Source of the DNA: Myotis daubentonii
Lineage: Eukaryota; Chordata; Mammalia; Chiroptera; Vespertilionidae
Length of the DNA stretch: 64,000 nucleotides
Direction of reading: 5' to 3'
Assembly: GCF_963259705.1 (NCBI RefSeq)
Contig: NC_081861.1
Span: 65,019,623 to 65,083,622 of the forward strand
The notes beneath the pieces are model-generated. The model saw nothing but the letters and a program-made list of their open reading frames with translations, did no database searches and was not told where the DNA came from. Below are positions 23,244 through 35,214 of the stretch, in pieces. The position numbers were made by a program, and so were the translations under genes. Within the stretch, counting starts at the first letter, position 1. The number at the start of each line of letters is the position of its first letter.

Positions 23244-23545
23244 GTTGTGATAATTTCTTGTATGTGTCAACTTGGTTAGTCCACAGTACTCAGGTATTTG
23301 GCCAAACACAGTACCCAGATATTTGGTCTAGGTGTTGCTGTGAAGATATTTTTATATAAAATTAATATTTAAATTAGTAAACTTTGAATAAAGTTTAATG
23401 AGAGTGGGCTCCATCCAATCAGTTGAAGACCTTAAGAGAAAAAAAAAGACCTAGGTTCCCCAAGAAAGAGGAAATTCTGCCTCCAGACTGCCTTCAGACT
23501 CCAGTTGCAACATTAACTCTTTCTGGTCTATAGCCTGGTGGCCTC

Positions 23546-23548
<3 letters not shown>

Positions 23549-23591
<43 letters not shown>
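23549..23591. repeat. (GT)n microsatellite
   Basis: About 21 uninterrupted GT units inside the LTR. Confidence 0.95.
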
Positions 23592-23593
<2 letters not shown>

Positions 23594-23726
23594 AAAGATT
23601 GTTTTGGCTGTTCTAAATTGTTTGCATTTCCATGTATATTTTACAATCAGTTTATTCAGATTTTGGAATTTCTAGCTTCCACAATTGCATAAACCTTAAC
23701 TATTCTCTCTGTCTTCCTCCTCCCTA

Positions 23727-23732
23727 CACACA

Positions 23733-23766
<34 letters not shown>
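23727..23766. repeat. (CA)n microsatellite
   Basis: CA repeats with one AA interruption near the start, inside the LTR 3' part. Confidence 0.95.
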
Positions 23767-23769
<3 letters not shown>

Positions 23770-25671
23770 CTTATCAGTTTTGTGTTTCTATGAGGAACTC
23801 TGATTACATATAACTCTGACTACACATCTAATGTTACTGAGTTATAAAAATGATCTATTACAACAACCTGGAGGAATCACCAGAAAATTACAGTGTATGG
23901 GAGGAAAAGACAATTGAAAAACTTACTTATTGTATAATTTTATTTATATAACATTCTTTAAATAACAATAGTGTAGCAACAGAAAACAGATTAGTAGTTT
24001 CCAGAGTTTAAGAAGTGATGGGGTCATGAAAGAAGTAGATATGGCTACAAAAGTGTATAACAAGGATCTGCTTGGCAATGGAAATGTTCTATATTTTTAT
24101 TCTATAAATATTAATATCCTCATTATGGCATTATACTATAGATTTGTAAAGTTATACCATTGGGGATAAATGGGATTGAGTACATGGGATTTCTCTGTGT
24201 TGTTTCTGAAAACAACTTTGAATTTTCAATATCTCAAAATATTAATTTTACTTTAAAATTCTATTTTGTTTCTATACAACATCAATGAACAATTCAAAAA
24301 TTGTATTAACAAAAGCATCCCATTTACAAAACATCAACAAAATAAAATATTAAGAATAAAAGTACCAAATTAATTGTAACTTTTCTACTCCAAAATTATA
24401 AAACATTATTGGAATGAATTAAACATTATCTAAATGAATGAAATAAAGTCCCATATTTATTCATCAAAATACTATATTTAATGTAATTAAGTTGGTATTA
24501 CTCCCAAACTGATCTACAGATTCAATGTAATCCCTAGTAAAATCTCAACTGCTAGTTTTTTTGTAGAAATTGACAAGCTGATACTAATATTTATATAGAA
24601 ATGAAAGCAATTTAGAATAGCCAAAAATAATCTTTAAAAAGAAGAACAAAGTGAAGAACTCACACTTCCCAGTTTCAAAGCTTACTATAAATCTGCAGTT
24701 ATCAAGCCAGGGTGGTACTGGCATAAAGATACACATATAGACTAATGGAATAGAATTGGGAATCTAGAAATAAGGACATACATATGTGGTCAATTGATTT
24801 TCACCAAGGTTCCTGAATTCATTCATGAAGGAAAGGATGATCTCATCAAGAAATGTTGCTGCAACAACTGGATGGTCACAGACAAAAGAATGATATTGGA
24901 TTCTACCTTACACTATAAACACGAGTGTACTCAAAGTGTATCATAGATCTAAATAAAATAGCTAAAAATATAAAACTCTGAGAAGAAAACATAGCAATAA
25001 GCCTTGATAACCTTGAGTTAGGCAATGATTTCTTACATACCACACCAAAAGCAGAAGCAACTACTATCACAAAAGAGAAATTAAACCTTATCAAAATTAA
25101 AAATATTGCTGTACATGATATCAAAAGGGAGAAAAACAACACAGAGATGGAAGAAAATATGCAAAAGCATGTTTGATGAGGAAACTATTTTCAGAATATA
25201 TGAAAAATACTGCAATTTAATAATATAAAGACAAATCCAACCTAAAAATGGGCAAAGGCTCTGAATAGACATTTCTCCAAAAATGGTCTAAAAATGCCAA
25301 CAAGTACCTTAGAAGGAGCTCCACACCATTATCCATCAGGGGAAAGCAAATAAAAACTACAATGAGATATAACTTCACATTCATTATAATATTTCAAATA
25401 AAAAAGACGAAAACAAGTGTTGGTGAATATGTGAAAAAATTGGAATCATCACTGTTGGTGGGAATGTAAAATGTAGCTACTTTGGAAAATATCTGGCAGT
25501 TCCTCAAAACATAGATTTGCCATATGATACAGAAATTTTATTCCTAAGTATATACCTAAGAGAAATTAATATGCGTGTCCACAATATAATTAGCACACAA
25601 ATGTTCGAAGCAGCATTATCAATAGTCAAAAAGGAAACAACCCACATGTGCATTAGCTGGTACGTGGTTTA

Positions 25672-26044
25672 GCAATGTGTGTGTGTGTATGTGTGTATGT
25701 GTGTATGTGTAGAGCCTAAGCGACCGTCCAACCGGTACTTATGACGCACAATGACCACCAGGGGGCAGATGTTCCAACCAGTAGCTATGATGTGCACTGA
25801 CCAGTAGGGGGAAGATGCTCAATGAAAGAGCTGCTGAGCTGCAGTGACTTGGCAGCTGAGGTTCTTGGGTGATGCACCCGGAACCAGAGAGGAGAGATCC
25901 CAATTCCAGGGTGCATCACCTGAGAACCACCCTATTGTAATCTGAGACCCCTCGGAGGATGTTGAAGAGCCTGTTTCGGTCCTATCCCCACAGGCCAGGC
26001 CAAGAGACCCCACCAGTGAACCAATCTGTGCACTGGACCTCTAG
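25672..26044 (+). mobile_element. HeliBat-type Helitron with internal palindrome
   Basis: Contains the HeliBat blocks 'AGCCTAAGCGACCGTCCAAC' (25714) and 'GACCACCAGGGGGCAGATG', and ends GCACTGGACCTCTAG at 26044. The usual TATATA leader at the 5' end is replaced by a TG-rich run (25675-25710), so the exact 5' base is uncertain. Confidence 0.82.
25861..25927. repeat. Inverted repeat inside Helitron
   Basis: Arms GTTCTTGGGTGATGCACCC.. (25861-25883) and ..GGGTGCATCACCTGAGAAC (25904-25927) pair nearly perfectly across a 20-base loop. This is separate from the usual 3'-terminal Helitron hairpin. Confidence 0.85.
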
Positions 26045-26402
26045 TAGTGATTATAAAAATGAATAAAGGCTATAAAAATAATGAATTACTGATTCTTGAT
26101 ACAACGTTGATGAATCTTGAAAATGTTATGCTAAGTGTCAGAAGCCCGGTATCATGTGATTCAATTTATATGAAATGTATAGGATAGGTAAGTCGTAAAA
26201 CATAAGGATGACCAGTAATTGGTATAGTGTTTCTTTTGGGGTGATGAAAATATCTTAAAATGAGATTGTGATGATGATTGTTCAACTCTGAATAACAAAT
26301 CTGTTTAATATTATCATTGAATTGTACCCTTTTAATAGATGAATTTTATGATACTTGAATTATATATTTTAAAGTGTAAAAATAAAATCAAAATTTTAAA
26401 AA

Positions 26403-26819
26403 AAACTTAAAAAACTAGAGTAATATTTGTGTATAGTTCTTGTTTTATCCTATTATGATACTGTTTTCCAATGTTACTTAGATTAATTATTTTCTTCACT
26501 CCCTTCAGTGTGGCTATGTTACTCATTGGTAACACAGTAAATTTATTCTTTTATTGTTTATATACTACCTTAGGTTTCCCACATTCTTTGTGATTTTAAT
26601 TGTTTATCAACCTTTGGTGCTTCTGAAATGTTAACATTGTTCTGAAAAGCAACATTATAAAGAATAGTATACTCAGAGGTGCATCACTAACTTCCAACTT
26701 ACCTCCTCAAACTTGTTCACATTTTCTAATGTTTCCACCCCATTCCTACTTAACCCATGTTAGGTAACTCATCTCTTTAGTTTCTGGCTTGTCCTTTCTG
26801 TATTTTCTTTCTGCACAAA
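26403..26819. other. No recognised gene or repeat
   Basis: AT-rich stretch following the L1 A-rich end. Nothing recognised. Confidence 0.4.
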
Positions 26820-27245
26820 TTAACAGATGTGTCTACTAGCATATTTCCTTATATATCGTCCTTATAAAATTTGGCATATCATAGACACTCTCTGGATGTT
26901 GGTTCCTTTTTTTCTTACCTCATATTCTGGAAACCCCTCTATGAACAAGGATGCCCATTCTCCCCATCAGTCAATATTCATTCATAAAGCTATTTCTCAT
27001 TCTTATCTTATAGCTACATAGTAATCCATTTTGAAGATATACCAAAGTTTATTTAACCACTTTTCTGTATAATTTTTTCTCCATATTTTAGAATTATAAA
27101 TAGTGTTGCAAAAGAATAACTTTGTGCAAATGTATTTTCATGGCATCTGATGTATATTTTCAGGGGAAATGCCTGTAAATGGCACTGCTGGCTGAAGGGG
27201 TAAGCACATATAAAGTTTTCTTAGGTATTGTCAAATTCCCTTCCT
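26820..27245 (-). repeat. Possible old L1M fragment
   Basis: 'CTACATAGTAATCCATTTTGAAG', 'TTTATTTAACCACTTTTCTG' and '..AATAACTTTGTGCAAATGTATT' follow the order of an antisense old L1M region. Strong divergence makes the assignment tentative. Confidence 0.4.
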
Positions 27246-27261
27246 GAAATATTGTACTAGG

Positions 27262-29310
27262 TATAGAAGGAACATATGTCAGCACCATAAAGGCCATCTA
27301 CAACAAACCCATAGCTAACATTACATGCAATGGAGAGAAATTGAAAGTGTTTCCTCTATGATCAAGAACAGGGCAAGGATACCCATTTTCACCATTCCTA
27401 TTCAGTATGGTGTTGGAAGTTTCAGTTAAAGAAATTAGGCAAGACAAAAAAAGAAAAGACATTAAAATTGTAAAGGAACAATTAAAATTGTTATTTGCTG
27501 AAGATATGACCCTATGTATAAAAACTCCCAAAAGAATCATTTTAAAAAACTATCAGAATTTGTAAAGTGGCAGGATACAAAGGAAACATAGAGAAATAAA
27601 TTACACTCCTTTACATGCGCAATTTTCAACCTTCTAAATCTTGTGGCACATATAAACTAATTATATTAATCTTGTGGCACACCTAAAAATATTTTTTTCC
27701 AACCTGACACAAAAACAGTATAATTTTGATTCCACACTGGATGGCTATTGTTCTGTTGGCTGTTGTCATTTTTTTTATTTGACAATCTAAGGAAAAAGAG
27801 GTCAGTGCTTCTGACTAAATAGTCAGTTATTGCATGTTTGAAAAATTCTTGCGGCACATCCGTGTGTCTCCTATGGCACACTGTTTGAAAATCACTGCTT
27901 TACAGTGATAAGGAGACATTAGAAAAAGAAATTTAAACAAAAACATTCCATTCACAATAGCATCAAAACTAATAAAATATTAGGAATAAGTTTAACCAAG
28001 GAAGTGAAAGATCTGTACAATAAAAGCTATAAAATTTTGCCATGATATTTCAAAGAAGACACAAAGAAATGTAAAGATATCTCATGTTTATGAACTAATG
28101 TTGTTAAAATAGCCATACTACCTAAAGCCATTTACAGGTTCAACACAATCCCCACCAAACTACCAAGGAAATTCTTCACAAAAGAGGGGAAACAATCCTG
28201 ATATTTGTGTGGAACCACAAAAACAAAACAAACAAAAAAACCAATTAGCCAAAGCGATCCTGAGAAAACAACATCAACAAGAAAGCTAGAGGTATATGAC
28301 TTCAAATATCAAACAACACTACAAAGCCATAGTAAAAAACAGAATATGATACTGGCACAAAAATAGACACATTGACCAAAGAAACAGAATAGAAAACCAG
28401 GAATTAAATCCTGGTATATAAGGTAAAATATTTGACAAAGGAGAAAACGGATCATAGACTTAAACATAAAACCCAATACCATAAAACTCCTAGGAGAAAA
28501 TGTAAGGAAGAAGTTCATTGATACCGTATTAGTCTTGGGAATTATTTGGGGGCATTATGCCAAAATCACAAACGACAACAACAAAAAAAACAACTTAAAA
28601 CTTAACAAATGGAAGCACATCAAACCCAAAAGCTTCTGCACAGCAAATGAAACAATTAAAATGAAAAGACAACCCACAATATTGGAGAAAATTTTTCAAA
28701 ACTCTTTCTTGAATAAGGAGTTAATATCTAAAATATATAAATTACTAAGAATTAAATAAGAAAAACCAAACAATACAATTAAAAAATGGGCAGAAGAACT
28801 AAAAGACATTTCTCCAAAGAGAACATCAAAATGGCCAACAGACACATGTACAGATGCTCAGCCTCACTAATCATCACAGAAATGCAAATCAAATAAAAAC
28901 AAACAAAAAAGAATAGATCTGTCATACAATCCAGCAATTCCACTTCTGGGTATATACTCAAAAGAAATAAAAAAAAATTCGATGAGATATTTATACTCCC
29001 ATGTTTATTGCAGCATAATTCACAATAGCAAAAATCTGTAAACAACCCAAATGTCAATCAGTGGCTGAGTGAATAAAAAAGATGTAGTACATACACAATA
29101 GAATATTACTCTGCCACAGGAAAGGAAGATATACTTCCATTTGTAGCAACATGGATAAATCTTGAGCATAGTATGTTAAGCTAAGGAAGTCAGACAGAGA
29201 AAGACAAGTAAGTATATGTGGAATTTTAAAAAGTTAAACCTGTAAAAACAGAGACTATAATGGTGGCTAATAGGGTAAGAGAAACAGGAGTAATAGTGTT
29301 TAATGGCACA
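27262..29310 (+). mobile_element. L1 ORF2 fragment, split by a hAT
   Basis: 'CATCTACAACAAACCCATAGC' and 'GATCAAGAACAGGGCAAGG' are reverse transcriptase-region text. It continues after the hAT with 'CATTCCATTCACAATAGCATC' to the ORF2 end ('GGATAAATCTTGAGC'). An internal deletion is evident near 28890-28915. No long frame survives. Confidence 0.85.
27617..27897. mobile_element. Non-autonomous hAT element in L1
   Basis: The left end is mutated (GCGCAATTTTCAACC) and the right end, read in reverse, is CAGTGATTTTCAAAC. Internal copies of 'CTTGTGGCACA' lie near the left, with 'TTGCGGCACAT' near the right. The flanks CTTTACAT (27609-27616) and CTTTACAG (27898-27905) are an 8-bp target duplication with one change. 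Confidence 0.8.
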
Positions 29311-29501
29311 AAGGTTTTTTTTAAAAAAAAAACCAGCTTTATTGAAATAGGATTCACACAGCATACAATTCACTCATTTAATGGCTTTTTAATACATTTT
29401 TGTACCATATCACCACAATTTTAGAACATTTTCATTATTCTCCAACTAGTAAATAAGCCATAGCGATCTAATGCACAGTATAATGAATATACATAATAAT
29501 A

Positions 29502-29989
29502 TCTATATATATAAAAGGCTAAGCGATCAGCCAACTGGCCTGTAAGTATAATGCGCACTGACCACCAGGGGGCAGACGCTCAACTCAGGAGCTGTTGCAA
29601 TTCCACCTTTGTCAATGGGTTATGTTGTTGTTGGGTCACTGTGGCCCCGAATTTGGTTTACTGCACACTTGCATTTGTGTTCTACACCCTGTAGGACAGC
29701 AACTTTGCAGAGTGCCCTCTTGCACTTGGGACCCCTCAGGGCATGTCGGAGAGCTGGTTTAGGCCTGATCCCTGCAGGCCAGGCCGAGGGACCACACCTG
29801 CCGGAGGGACCCTCACTCACTCCACAGATGCCCAGGAGCCCTGGTGCCACCCAGGTGCGGCCATCTGGGGAGGGACTGTGGCAGGTTGGCTCCAGGACAT
29901 GTCTGTCTGTCTCACCCAGTCCTGCCCCGCTGGCCACCTTCTAATTAATTTCCTTTCAATGTGCATGAATCCATGCACCAGGTCACTAG
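29502..29989 (+). mobile_element. HeliBat-type Helitron
   Basis: 5' TCTATATATATAAAAGGC preceded by A, 'GACCACCAGGGGGCAGACG' block, and 3' GTGCATGAATCCATGCACC hairpin followed by CTAG at 29986-29989 and T. It is non-autonomous. The interior (29620-29940) is GC-rich and open on both strands without recognisable motifs, so it may be captured sequence. Confidence 0.88.
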
Positions 29990-30420
29990 TTGTATTATAA
30001 TTATGTAATGTGTTAAATTTGGCAATAAAATCTACACTAATAAAAAAGAAACATGGTAATTGGCGTATGACCGCTACCCTTTTCATTGGCTAATCAGCGA
30101 GATATGCAAATTAACTGTCAGCCAAGATGGCGGCCAGCAGCCAGGCAGCTTGAAACTGACATGAGGACTCCAACGTTCCCTGCCTGCGGCTGCAGGCCTC
30201 TGAGCCTGCAGTTTGAAACATTGTAACAAATACCGACGGACTTCAGCCAGCAGATTCGCAACATTGTATGCAAAGGCCAGAAACCTACTTTCAGGAGCGG
30301 AGGCCTAAGAGCTGGAGCCAAGCCTCAAGCTAAAGCTGGCCCAGAATAAAAAAAAAAAAAAAGGAAAAAAGGAGCATTTGGGAGTTCAGTCACCCCCAGC
30401 CTGAAAACAGCCCTCAGCTG

Positions 30421-30624
30421 CTCACCCAGACTGGCCAGGCACCCCAGTGGGGACCCCCACCCTGAAGGGTGTGTGACCAGCTGCAAACAGCCATCATCCC
30501 CTCATCCAGGCTAGCCAGGCACCCCAGTGGGGACCCCCACCCTGAAGGGTGTGTGACCAGCTGCAAACAGCCATCATCCCCTCACCCAGGCTGGCCAGGC
30601 ACCCCAGTGGGGACCCCCACCCTG
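30421..30624. repeat. 80-bp tandem repeat, 2.5 units, in Helitron
   Basis: CTCACCCAGACTGGCCAGGC at 30421 recurs at 30501 and 30581, an exact 80-base period with few changes. The 49256 Helitron has one unit fewer. Confidence 0.9.
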
Positions 30625-30769
30625 ATCCAGGACACCCTTCAGGGAAAACCAGCCAGCCCCACCCATGCACCAGGCCTCTATTCTATATAGTAAAAGGGTA
30701 ATATGCCTCCCAGCACCGGGATCAGCGGAGCCGCGAGGCCTCCCGGCACCGGGATCAGCATGACAGGGG

Positions 30770-31480
30770 GCAGCACCCAAACACCCTGATCGGCCCTGCT
30801 CTGTGTGTGACAGGGTGCAGCAACCCAAACCCACCCCCCCCCGGGCCCTGCTCTGTGTGTGGCAGCGTAGAGTCATAACCTCCCCATCGGCCCTGCCCTG
30901 AGTGTGAGAGTGGCGGCGCCCCAACCCCCTGATCGACCCTGCTCTGTGGGTGATAGAGGGTGGCGCCCCAATCCCCCCTGCCCCCCCATGGGCCCTGCTC
31001 TGTGTGTGACAGGGTAGAGCCATAACCTCCCCATCAGCCCTGCCCTGAGTGTGACAGTGGCGGCGCCCCAATCCCCTGATTGGCCCTGCTCTGTGAGTGA
31101 TAGAGGGCGGCGCCCCAACCCACTGATCCGCCCTGCTCTGTGTGTGACAGGGGACCTTGCCCCAACTCTCCTATTGGACCTACTCTGTGAGTGACAGGGG
31201 GGAGCTCCTCAACCCCCTGATCGGCCCTGCTCTGTGCGTGACAGGGGGAACTCCCCAACCCCCTGATGGGCCCTGCTCTGTGCATGACAGGGTACGGAGC
31301 CCCAACCCCCCTGATGGGCCCTGCTCTGTGTGTGACAGCGGGCAGCGCCCCAACCTCCGGATTGGCCCTGCTCTGTGCGTGACAGGGGGTCGCGCTGCAA
31401 CCTCCCCATCGACCCTGCCTTGAGTGTGACAGGGGGTGGTGCCCCAACCCCCGAATCGGCCCTGCTCTGAGCCCGACCAG
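30770..31480. repeat. ~50-bp minisatellite in Helitron
   Basis: Units of roughly 45-58 bases built on 'CCCCAACCCCCTGATCGGCCCTGCTCTGTGTGTGACAGGG' repeat about 14 times with length variation. The array keeps long open frames on the minus strand (up to 165 codons at 30574-31071), whose peptides repeat THRAGPIRGLG-like words. These are by-products of the repeat. Confidence 0.9.
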
Positions 31481-31804
31481 GGGCTGCACCTAGGGATTGG
31501 GCCTGCCCTCTGCCACCCGGGAGCAGCCCTAAGCCAGCAGGTCGTTATCTCCCGAGGGGTCCCAGACTGTGAGAGGGCACAGGCCTGGCTGAGGACCCCC
31601 CTCCCCCCCGAGTGCACAAATTTTTGTGCACCGGGCCTCTAGTTATAATATATAAATGTATTAAAATAACATGCAACTTACATAATGTTACACATCAAAT
31701 ATATTAAATAACACTTTTTTTTTTTAAAGAATTTTATTGGAGCTTGTCAAATTGTCAGTAAACGATGGCAGATGTTGATTCTGGATGAAGGCTATCCTTT
31801 AGAA

Positions 31805-32012
31805 CAGGGGTCCTCAAACTTTTTAAACAGGGGGCCAGTTCACTGTCCCTCAGACCATTGGAGGGCCGGACTATAGTTTAAAAAAGAACTATGAGCAAAT
31901 TCCTATGCACACTGCACATATCTTATTTTGAAGTAAAAAAAAAAACAAAACGGGAACAAATACAATATTTGTATTTGCATGTGGCCCGCGGGCCGTAGTT
32001 TGAGGACCCCTG
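31805..32012. mobile_element. Non-autonomous hAT element (family 2, copy 1)
   Basis: Ends CAGGGGTCCTCAAACT and, in reverse, CAGGGGTCCTCAAACT: perfect 16-bp inverted repeats. The flanks CTTTAGAA at 31797-31804 and 32013-32020 are identical. It is 208 bp and non-coding. A reverse-oriented copy is at 41526. Confidence 0.95.
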
Positions 32013-32020
32013 CTTTAGAA

Positions 32021-32752
32021 AATGTGGCTCTTTATTGATAATATTATAAAATCCAAGGTATTGTAATTTCAGTGTTCATCTTTATCTTACCTTACTGTTT
32101 TTACCTCTCAACCATCGCTAGATTCATTTCTGTGACATTTCTGAAATGGCCTCATTGAAACTCATGCATATAAAATCATGACATAATAGAAAATACAAAA
32201 GCACTGCGTTTTCAAAAGCACTGAATTGCTTTCAGAATGAAGCAGTGGCCAAAAGTTTGTTTAAAATGACTTTGTAACTTGTCAGGACATGTATTTCATT
32301 TTTTGATAGATAAGAAATATAGATGTATATTTAAGTAAGTGTCGCAAGTTTTTCTTATGGAGGGGAGACATCATGGTTAAATGCTCCTATGGAAAAATGA
32401 CTACTGCATAGTATGAAAGAATGATTTCATTCTATCTTCCACTCCTCAGAATACAAACTTTTTATCACCCTACACCAGGAAATATGGTGCTCCCTAGATT
32501 TTGCATTTGTAGAATGTTCAAGTCATTGCTGAGGAGTCATGCAGTAGAGCCCTATGATGTCCTCTCTGGGGTTAATTAGTTAATCTTTTTGTCAACAGAA
32601 TACTAAGACTTTTTTCTTACTAACTCTTATGTATACTGTATGGTTCGGTCATCATACCATGAAACAGATTATTGCATTATAGTCTTAACATACAGGATAT
32701 AGACTTAAAATTGAATTAATGTTATTAATTTTTCTCTATCCTTAACTTCTTC
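32021..32752. other. No recognised gene or repeat
   Basis: Between two hAT elements. AT-rich, no recognised signature. Confidence 0.4.
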
Positions 32753-32760
32753 CTTTAAAA

Positions 32761-32965
32761 CAGGGTTAAGGAACCTTTTTTCTGCCAAGGGCCATTTAGA
32801 TATTTATAATATCATTCATGGGCCATATAAAATTATCAACTTTAAAATTAGCCTTCTATATTTGGTCAGACATTTAATTAACTCACCGCTAATGCCTTGG
32901 CAGGGCCAGACCAAATGATTTTGTGAGCCTCATACGACCCATGGACCAGATGTTCTCCACCCCTG
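32761..32965. mobile_element. Non-autonomous hAT element (family 3)
   Basis: Ends CAGGGTTAAGGAACC and, in reverse, CAGGGGTGGAGAACATC. The flanks CTTTAAAA (32753-32760) and TTTTAAAA (32966-32973) are an 8-bp target duplication with one change. Confidence 0.82.
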
Positions 32966-33065
32966 TTTTAAAAATTGCAACAGTAGATTTTGTTTCACGA
33001 ATTTTTAAAAACAAATAAACAGAACCTATATGTACAGAAAAACAGAAAATATGGGATAATAACCT

Positions 33066-33300
33066 TTATGAGCATTAGCATCTATTGTGTGCCAGGACTT
33101 GTATTTGTTACAGAAAGTAACCCAGTTAATCCTCAAAATACTGCATGAGATAGGTGTTACAAAATCCATTACACAGAAGGGGAAACTGAGTCTGAGAGTT
33201 TAAAAGAAATTGTCTATCATATGGCTAAAAAGTGGTGGTGTCAAGATCAGACTTGGGCTTGTATAATTCCAAAGATGATTCTCTACTATGCCATGCCACA
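33066..33300 (-). repeat. MIR SINE
   Basis: Antisense MIR layout: 'TATTGTGTGCCAGGACTTG', 'AATCCTCAAAATACTGCATGAG', 'GAAGGGGAAACTGAGTCTGAG', and ending 'TTCTCTACTATGCCATGCCA'. Confidence 0.75.
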
Positions 33301-33495
33301 TTTAGAGATACTATATTTTGCTTGTTAATGAAGTAAATCACCTATCTTTCTTAGGATGTAATTAAGTGTGCTTGGGGCATTGTGGTTGAGTGTTACTATT
33401 TTATTCCTTTTAAATTTTTGCAGCTGGGTGCTTCTCACATTGCAAAATATTTTTTGCCTCAAAAGGACTCATTTGATGAAAAACATCTCACCTTG

Positions 33496-33641
33496 CCCAG
33501 CCGGAGTAACTCACTTGGTTGAGCATCTTCCTGTGCACAGAAAGGTTGCCTGTTCAATTCCTGGTCAGGGCTCATACCTGGGTTGCGGGTTCGATGCCCA
33601 GTCAGGGCATGTACGGAAGGCAACCGATTGGTCTCTCTCTC

Positions 33642-33693
<52 letters not shown>

Positions 33694-33750
33694 TTTCCCT
33701 CTTTCTAAGAATGCCCTTAGGTGAGGATTAAAAACAAAAACAAAAAAATC
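33496..33750 (+). repeat. VES SINE (older variant) with (CT)n
   Basis: Head 'GTAACTCACTTGGTTGAGC', a doubled 'GGTTCGATGCCCAGTCAGGGC' middle, a long CT run (33640-33690) and tail. It is flanked by CATCTCACCTTG at 33484-33495 and 33751-33762. Confidence 0.92.
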
Positions 33751-33762
33751 CATCTCACCTTG

Positions 33763-34684
33763 TTCTGTTTTCTGTCCTCTAAATATATCATCTTCCTGTG
33801 ATAGCTGAAATGTTGAAAACTATATACGAGCAGAGAATCCATTTTGAAGTACCAAAGTTAAGCAATTTAATAAAAAAATTTATCCTAAAAAAGGAGTACT
33901 CTTCCTGCTTACAAATGAATGCTTTGAGAGTCTTTTGAAATAATTTATGTCAGAGATGCACATGCTGGAATGCTTTCTTTCTATCTTGAAGCAAACTAGA
34001 GCAAAGACCTAAGAAAAGTGTGTTGGATCCTAATGCTTGTTATAAGGTCCCTCCTAAATAACCCTATAAAATTTATAGTTGATCTTGACACAAGTCATGG
34101 CAAAATGTAAGTATCCTCTAAGCTAAAAATTGGCAAAATTTTTCTGAAAAGGAAGTAAATTTTTGTCATCGTGGGTCACACACAATCTCTACTTAACCCT
34201 TGTCTCCACCTCCTTCTCTTTCTTCTTTTCATTCTTTTTCTAACCCTTTAATAATGTAAGAAAAATACCACATTCTTACCTAGTGGATCTTACAGAAAGC
34301 AATGCTGCTGGCCCAAAGTGGGCATAGCTCTAAAATGATGATTTCTTTTTCTTTTCTTTTTTTAAATCATAAACTTTTTATACTCATAGGAAAGCAACTA
34401 TCCACATATCTAATTACTACCATAAAGGGCATCTCAATATTAATTCTGCCAAAATCAAAGGAATTGTATAGAGTAAAATATTCCTATTTTATAAATGATT
34501 CTAAGAAAATACATCTAGTAAGTTAAGATTTTCAATTTTGTTGCTTTTTCATTCTAACAGTCTTCTTAAGAATCAGTACCACCTAAAATTAGAAATATAC
34601 AGGAGTCAACTTCAGGTTATTTCAGAGTTGTGGAATACATTTTTCATCTTTACTCTTGACACTTCTTAGGTTAAAAATTTATTC
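33763..34684. other. No recognised gene or repeat
   Basis: AT-rich sequence. The frame at 34302-34526 has no recognisable motif. Confidence 0.4.
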
Positions 34685-34697
34685 TAAGTTCTTTATT

Positions 34698-34937
34698 TTT
34701 TATTTATTTTATTTTTTATTAAAATATATATATTTTATTGATTTTTTACAGAGAGGAAGGGAGAGGGATAGAGAGTTAGAAACATCGATGGAAGAGAAAC
34801 ATCGATCAGCTGCCTCCTGCACACCTCCTACTGGGGATATGCCTGCAACCAAGGTACATGCCCTAGACTAGAATCAAACCTTGGACCTTTCAGTCTGCAG
34901 GCTGACGCTCTATCCACTGAGCCAAACCAGTTAGGGC
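34698..34937 (-). repeat. VES SINE, antisense
   Basis: Antisense tail, TCGATCAGCTGCCTCCTGC and the head TCCACTGAGCCAAACCAG. TAAGTTCTTTATT flanks it at 34685-34697 and 34938-34950. Confidence 0.93.
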
Positions 34938-35214
34938 TAAGTTCTTTATTGAAGAACTTTGGAGTTTCAAGGTAGTATTTATTTAAATAAATGTAACTAA
35001 AATTGCTACCTATGTTATGCAAAGTCTCTCACTGTCCCTGCTTCAGTTACTAGAATTTTGAACTGAATTGTTAGTCATACTTCTCACTAACACATCAGTG
35101 ACTGTCCAGAGATTTCAGTTTCACAAATTAAGTTAACAGCTTGATGTGGCTATCACCACTCATATTTCAGAGCTGTTTTATCTGACTTAGAATAATAGTT
35201 TGCTGGATTCTAAA

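Larger units (their letters stand above)
23246..23805 (+). mobile_element. ERVL (MLT2-like) LTR with internal insertion
   Basis: Start 'TGTGATAATTTCTTGTATGTG' and 'CAACTTGGTTAG', middle 'CATCCAATCAGTTGAAGACC', end 'GTTTCTATGAGGAACTCTGATTACA'. A (GT)n run and a short antisense L1 piece (about 23596-23665) interrupt it, and a (CA)n run lies near its 3' end. An inverted relative is at 45535. The family name is from memory of the pattern, not from a search. Confidence 0.62.
22130..24269 (+). mobile_element. Old L1 ORF2 3' half, split by two LTRs
   Basis: 'CATAAATTTGGCTTCATCAAAA' to 'CAATGGGTAAATGATTTG' is ORF2 text (22130-22851). It resumes at about 23810 with 'TGTATAATTTTATTTATATAAC' and '..AGATTAGTAGTTTCCAGAG'. 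The insertion of 22852-23805 separates the halves. Confidence 0.8.
24270..26402 (+). mobile_element. L1 ORF2 3' half and 3' UTR, split by a Helitron
   Basis: Runs from 'CATCCCATTTACAAAACATC' through reverse-transcriptase-domain text ('GGTACTGGCATAAAGATACACA', 24711-24732) and 'CTGTTGGTGGGAATGTAAAATG' to an A-rich end near 26402. The Helitron at 25672-26044 interrupts it. Multiple stops. Confidence 0.85.
30031..31642 (+). mobile_element. Large HeliBat-type Helitron with minisatellites, copy 1
   Basis: 5' TCTACACTAATAAAAAAG at 30031, then 'CATTGGCTAATCAGCGAG' and 'GCCAAGATGGCGGCCAG'. The 3' end is the hairpin GCACAAATTTTTGTGC, then CGGGCCTCTAG at 31642 and T. Order inside: unknown GC-rich segment (30120-30340), A-rich tract (30346-30362), 80-bp tandem repeat, ~50-bp minisatellite and a conserved end block. 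No Rep/helicase is seen. A 1.8-kb relative lies at 49256-51047. Confidence 0.9.

Noticed and set aside
29609..30000. Overlapping frames on both strands as captured exons
   Set aside because: No splice pattern, domain or known protein was recognised. Kept only as Helitron interior of unknown origin.
30770..31480. CRISPR-like look of regularly spaced repeats
   Set aside because: Units are contiguous minisatellite copies without distinct unique spacers, in a mammalian transposon.
30574..31617. Minus-strand frames of 145-165 codons with repeating peptides
   Set aside because: They are generated by a stop-free ~50-bp minisatellite in overlapping phases and recur in the second Helitron copy.
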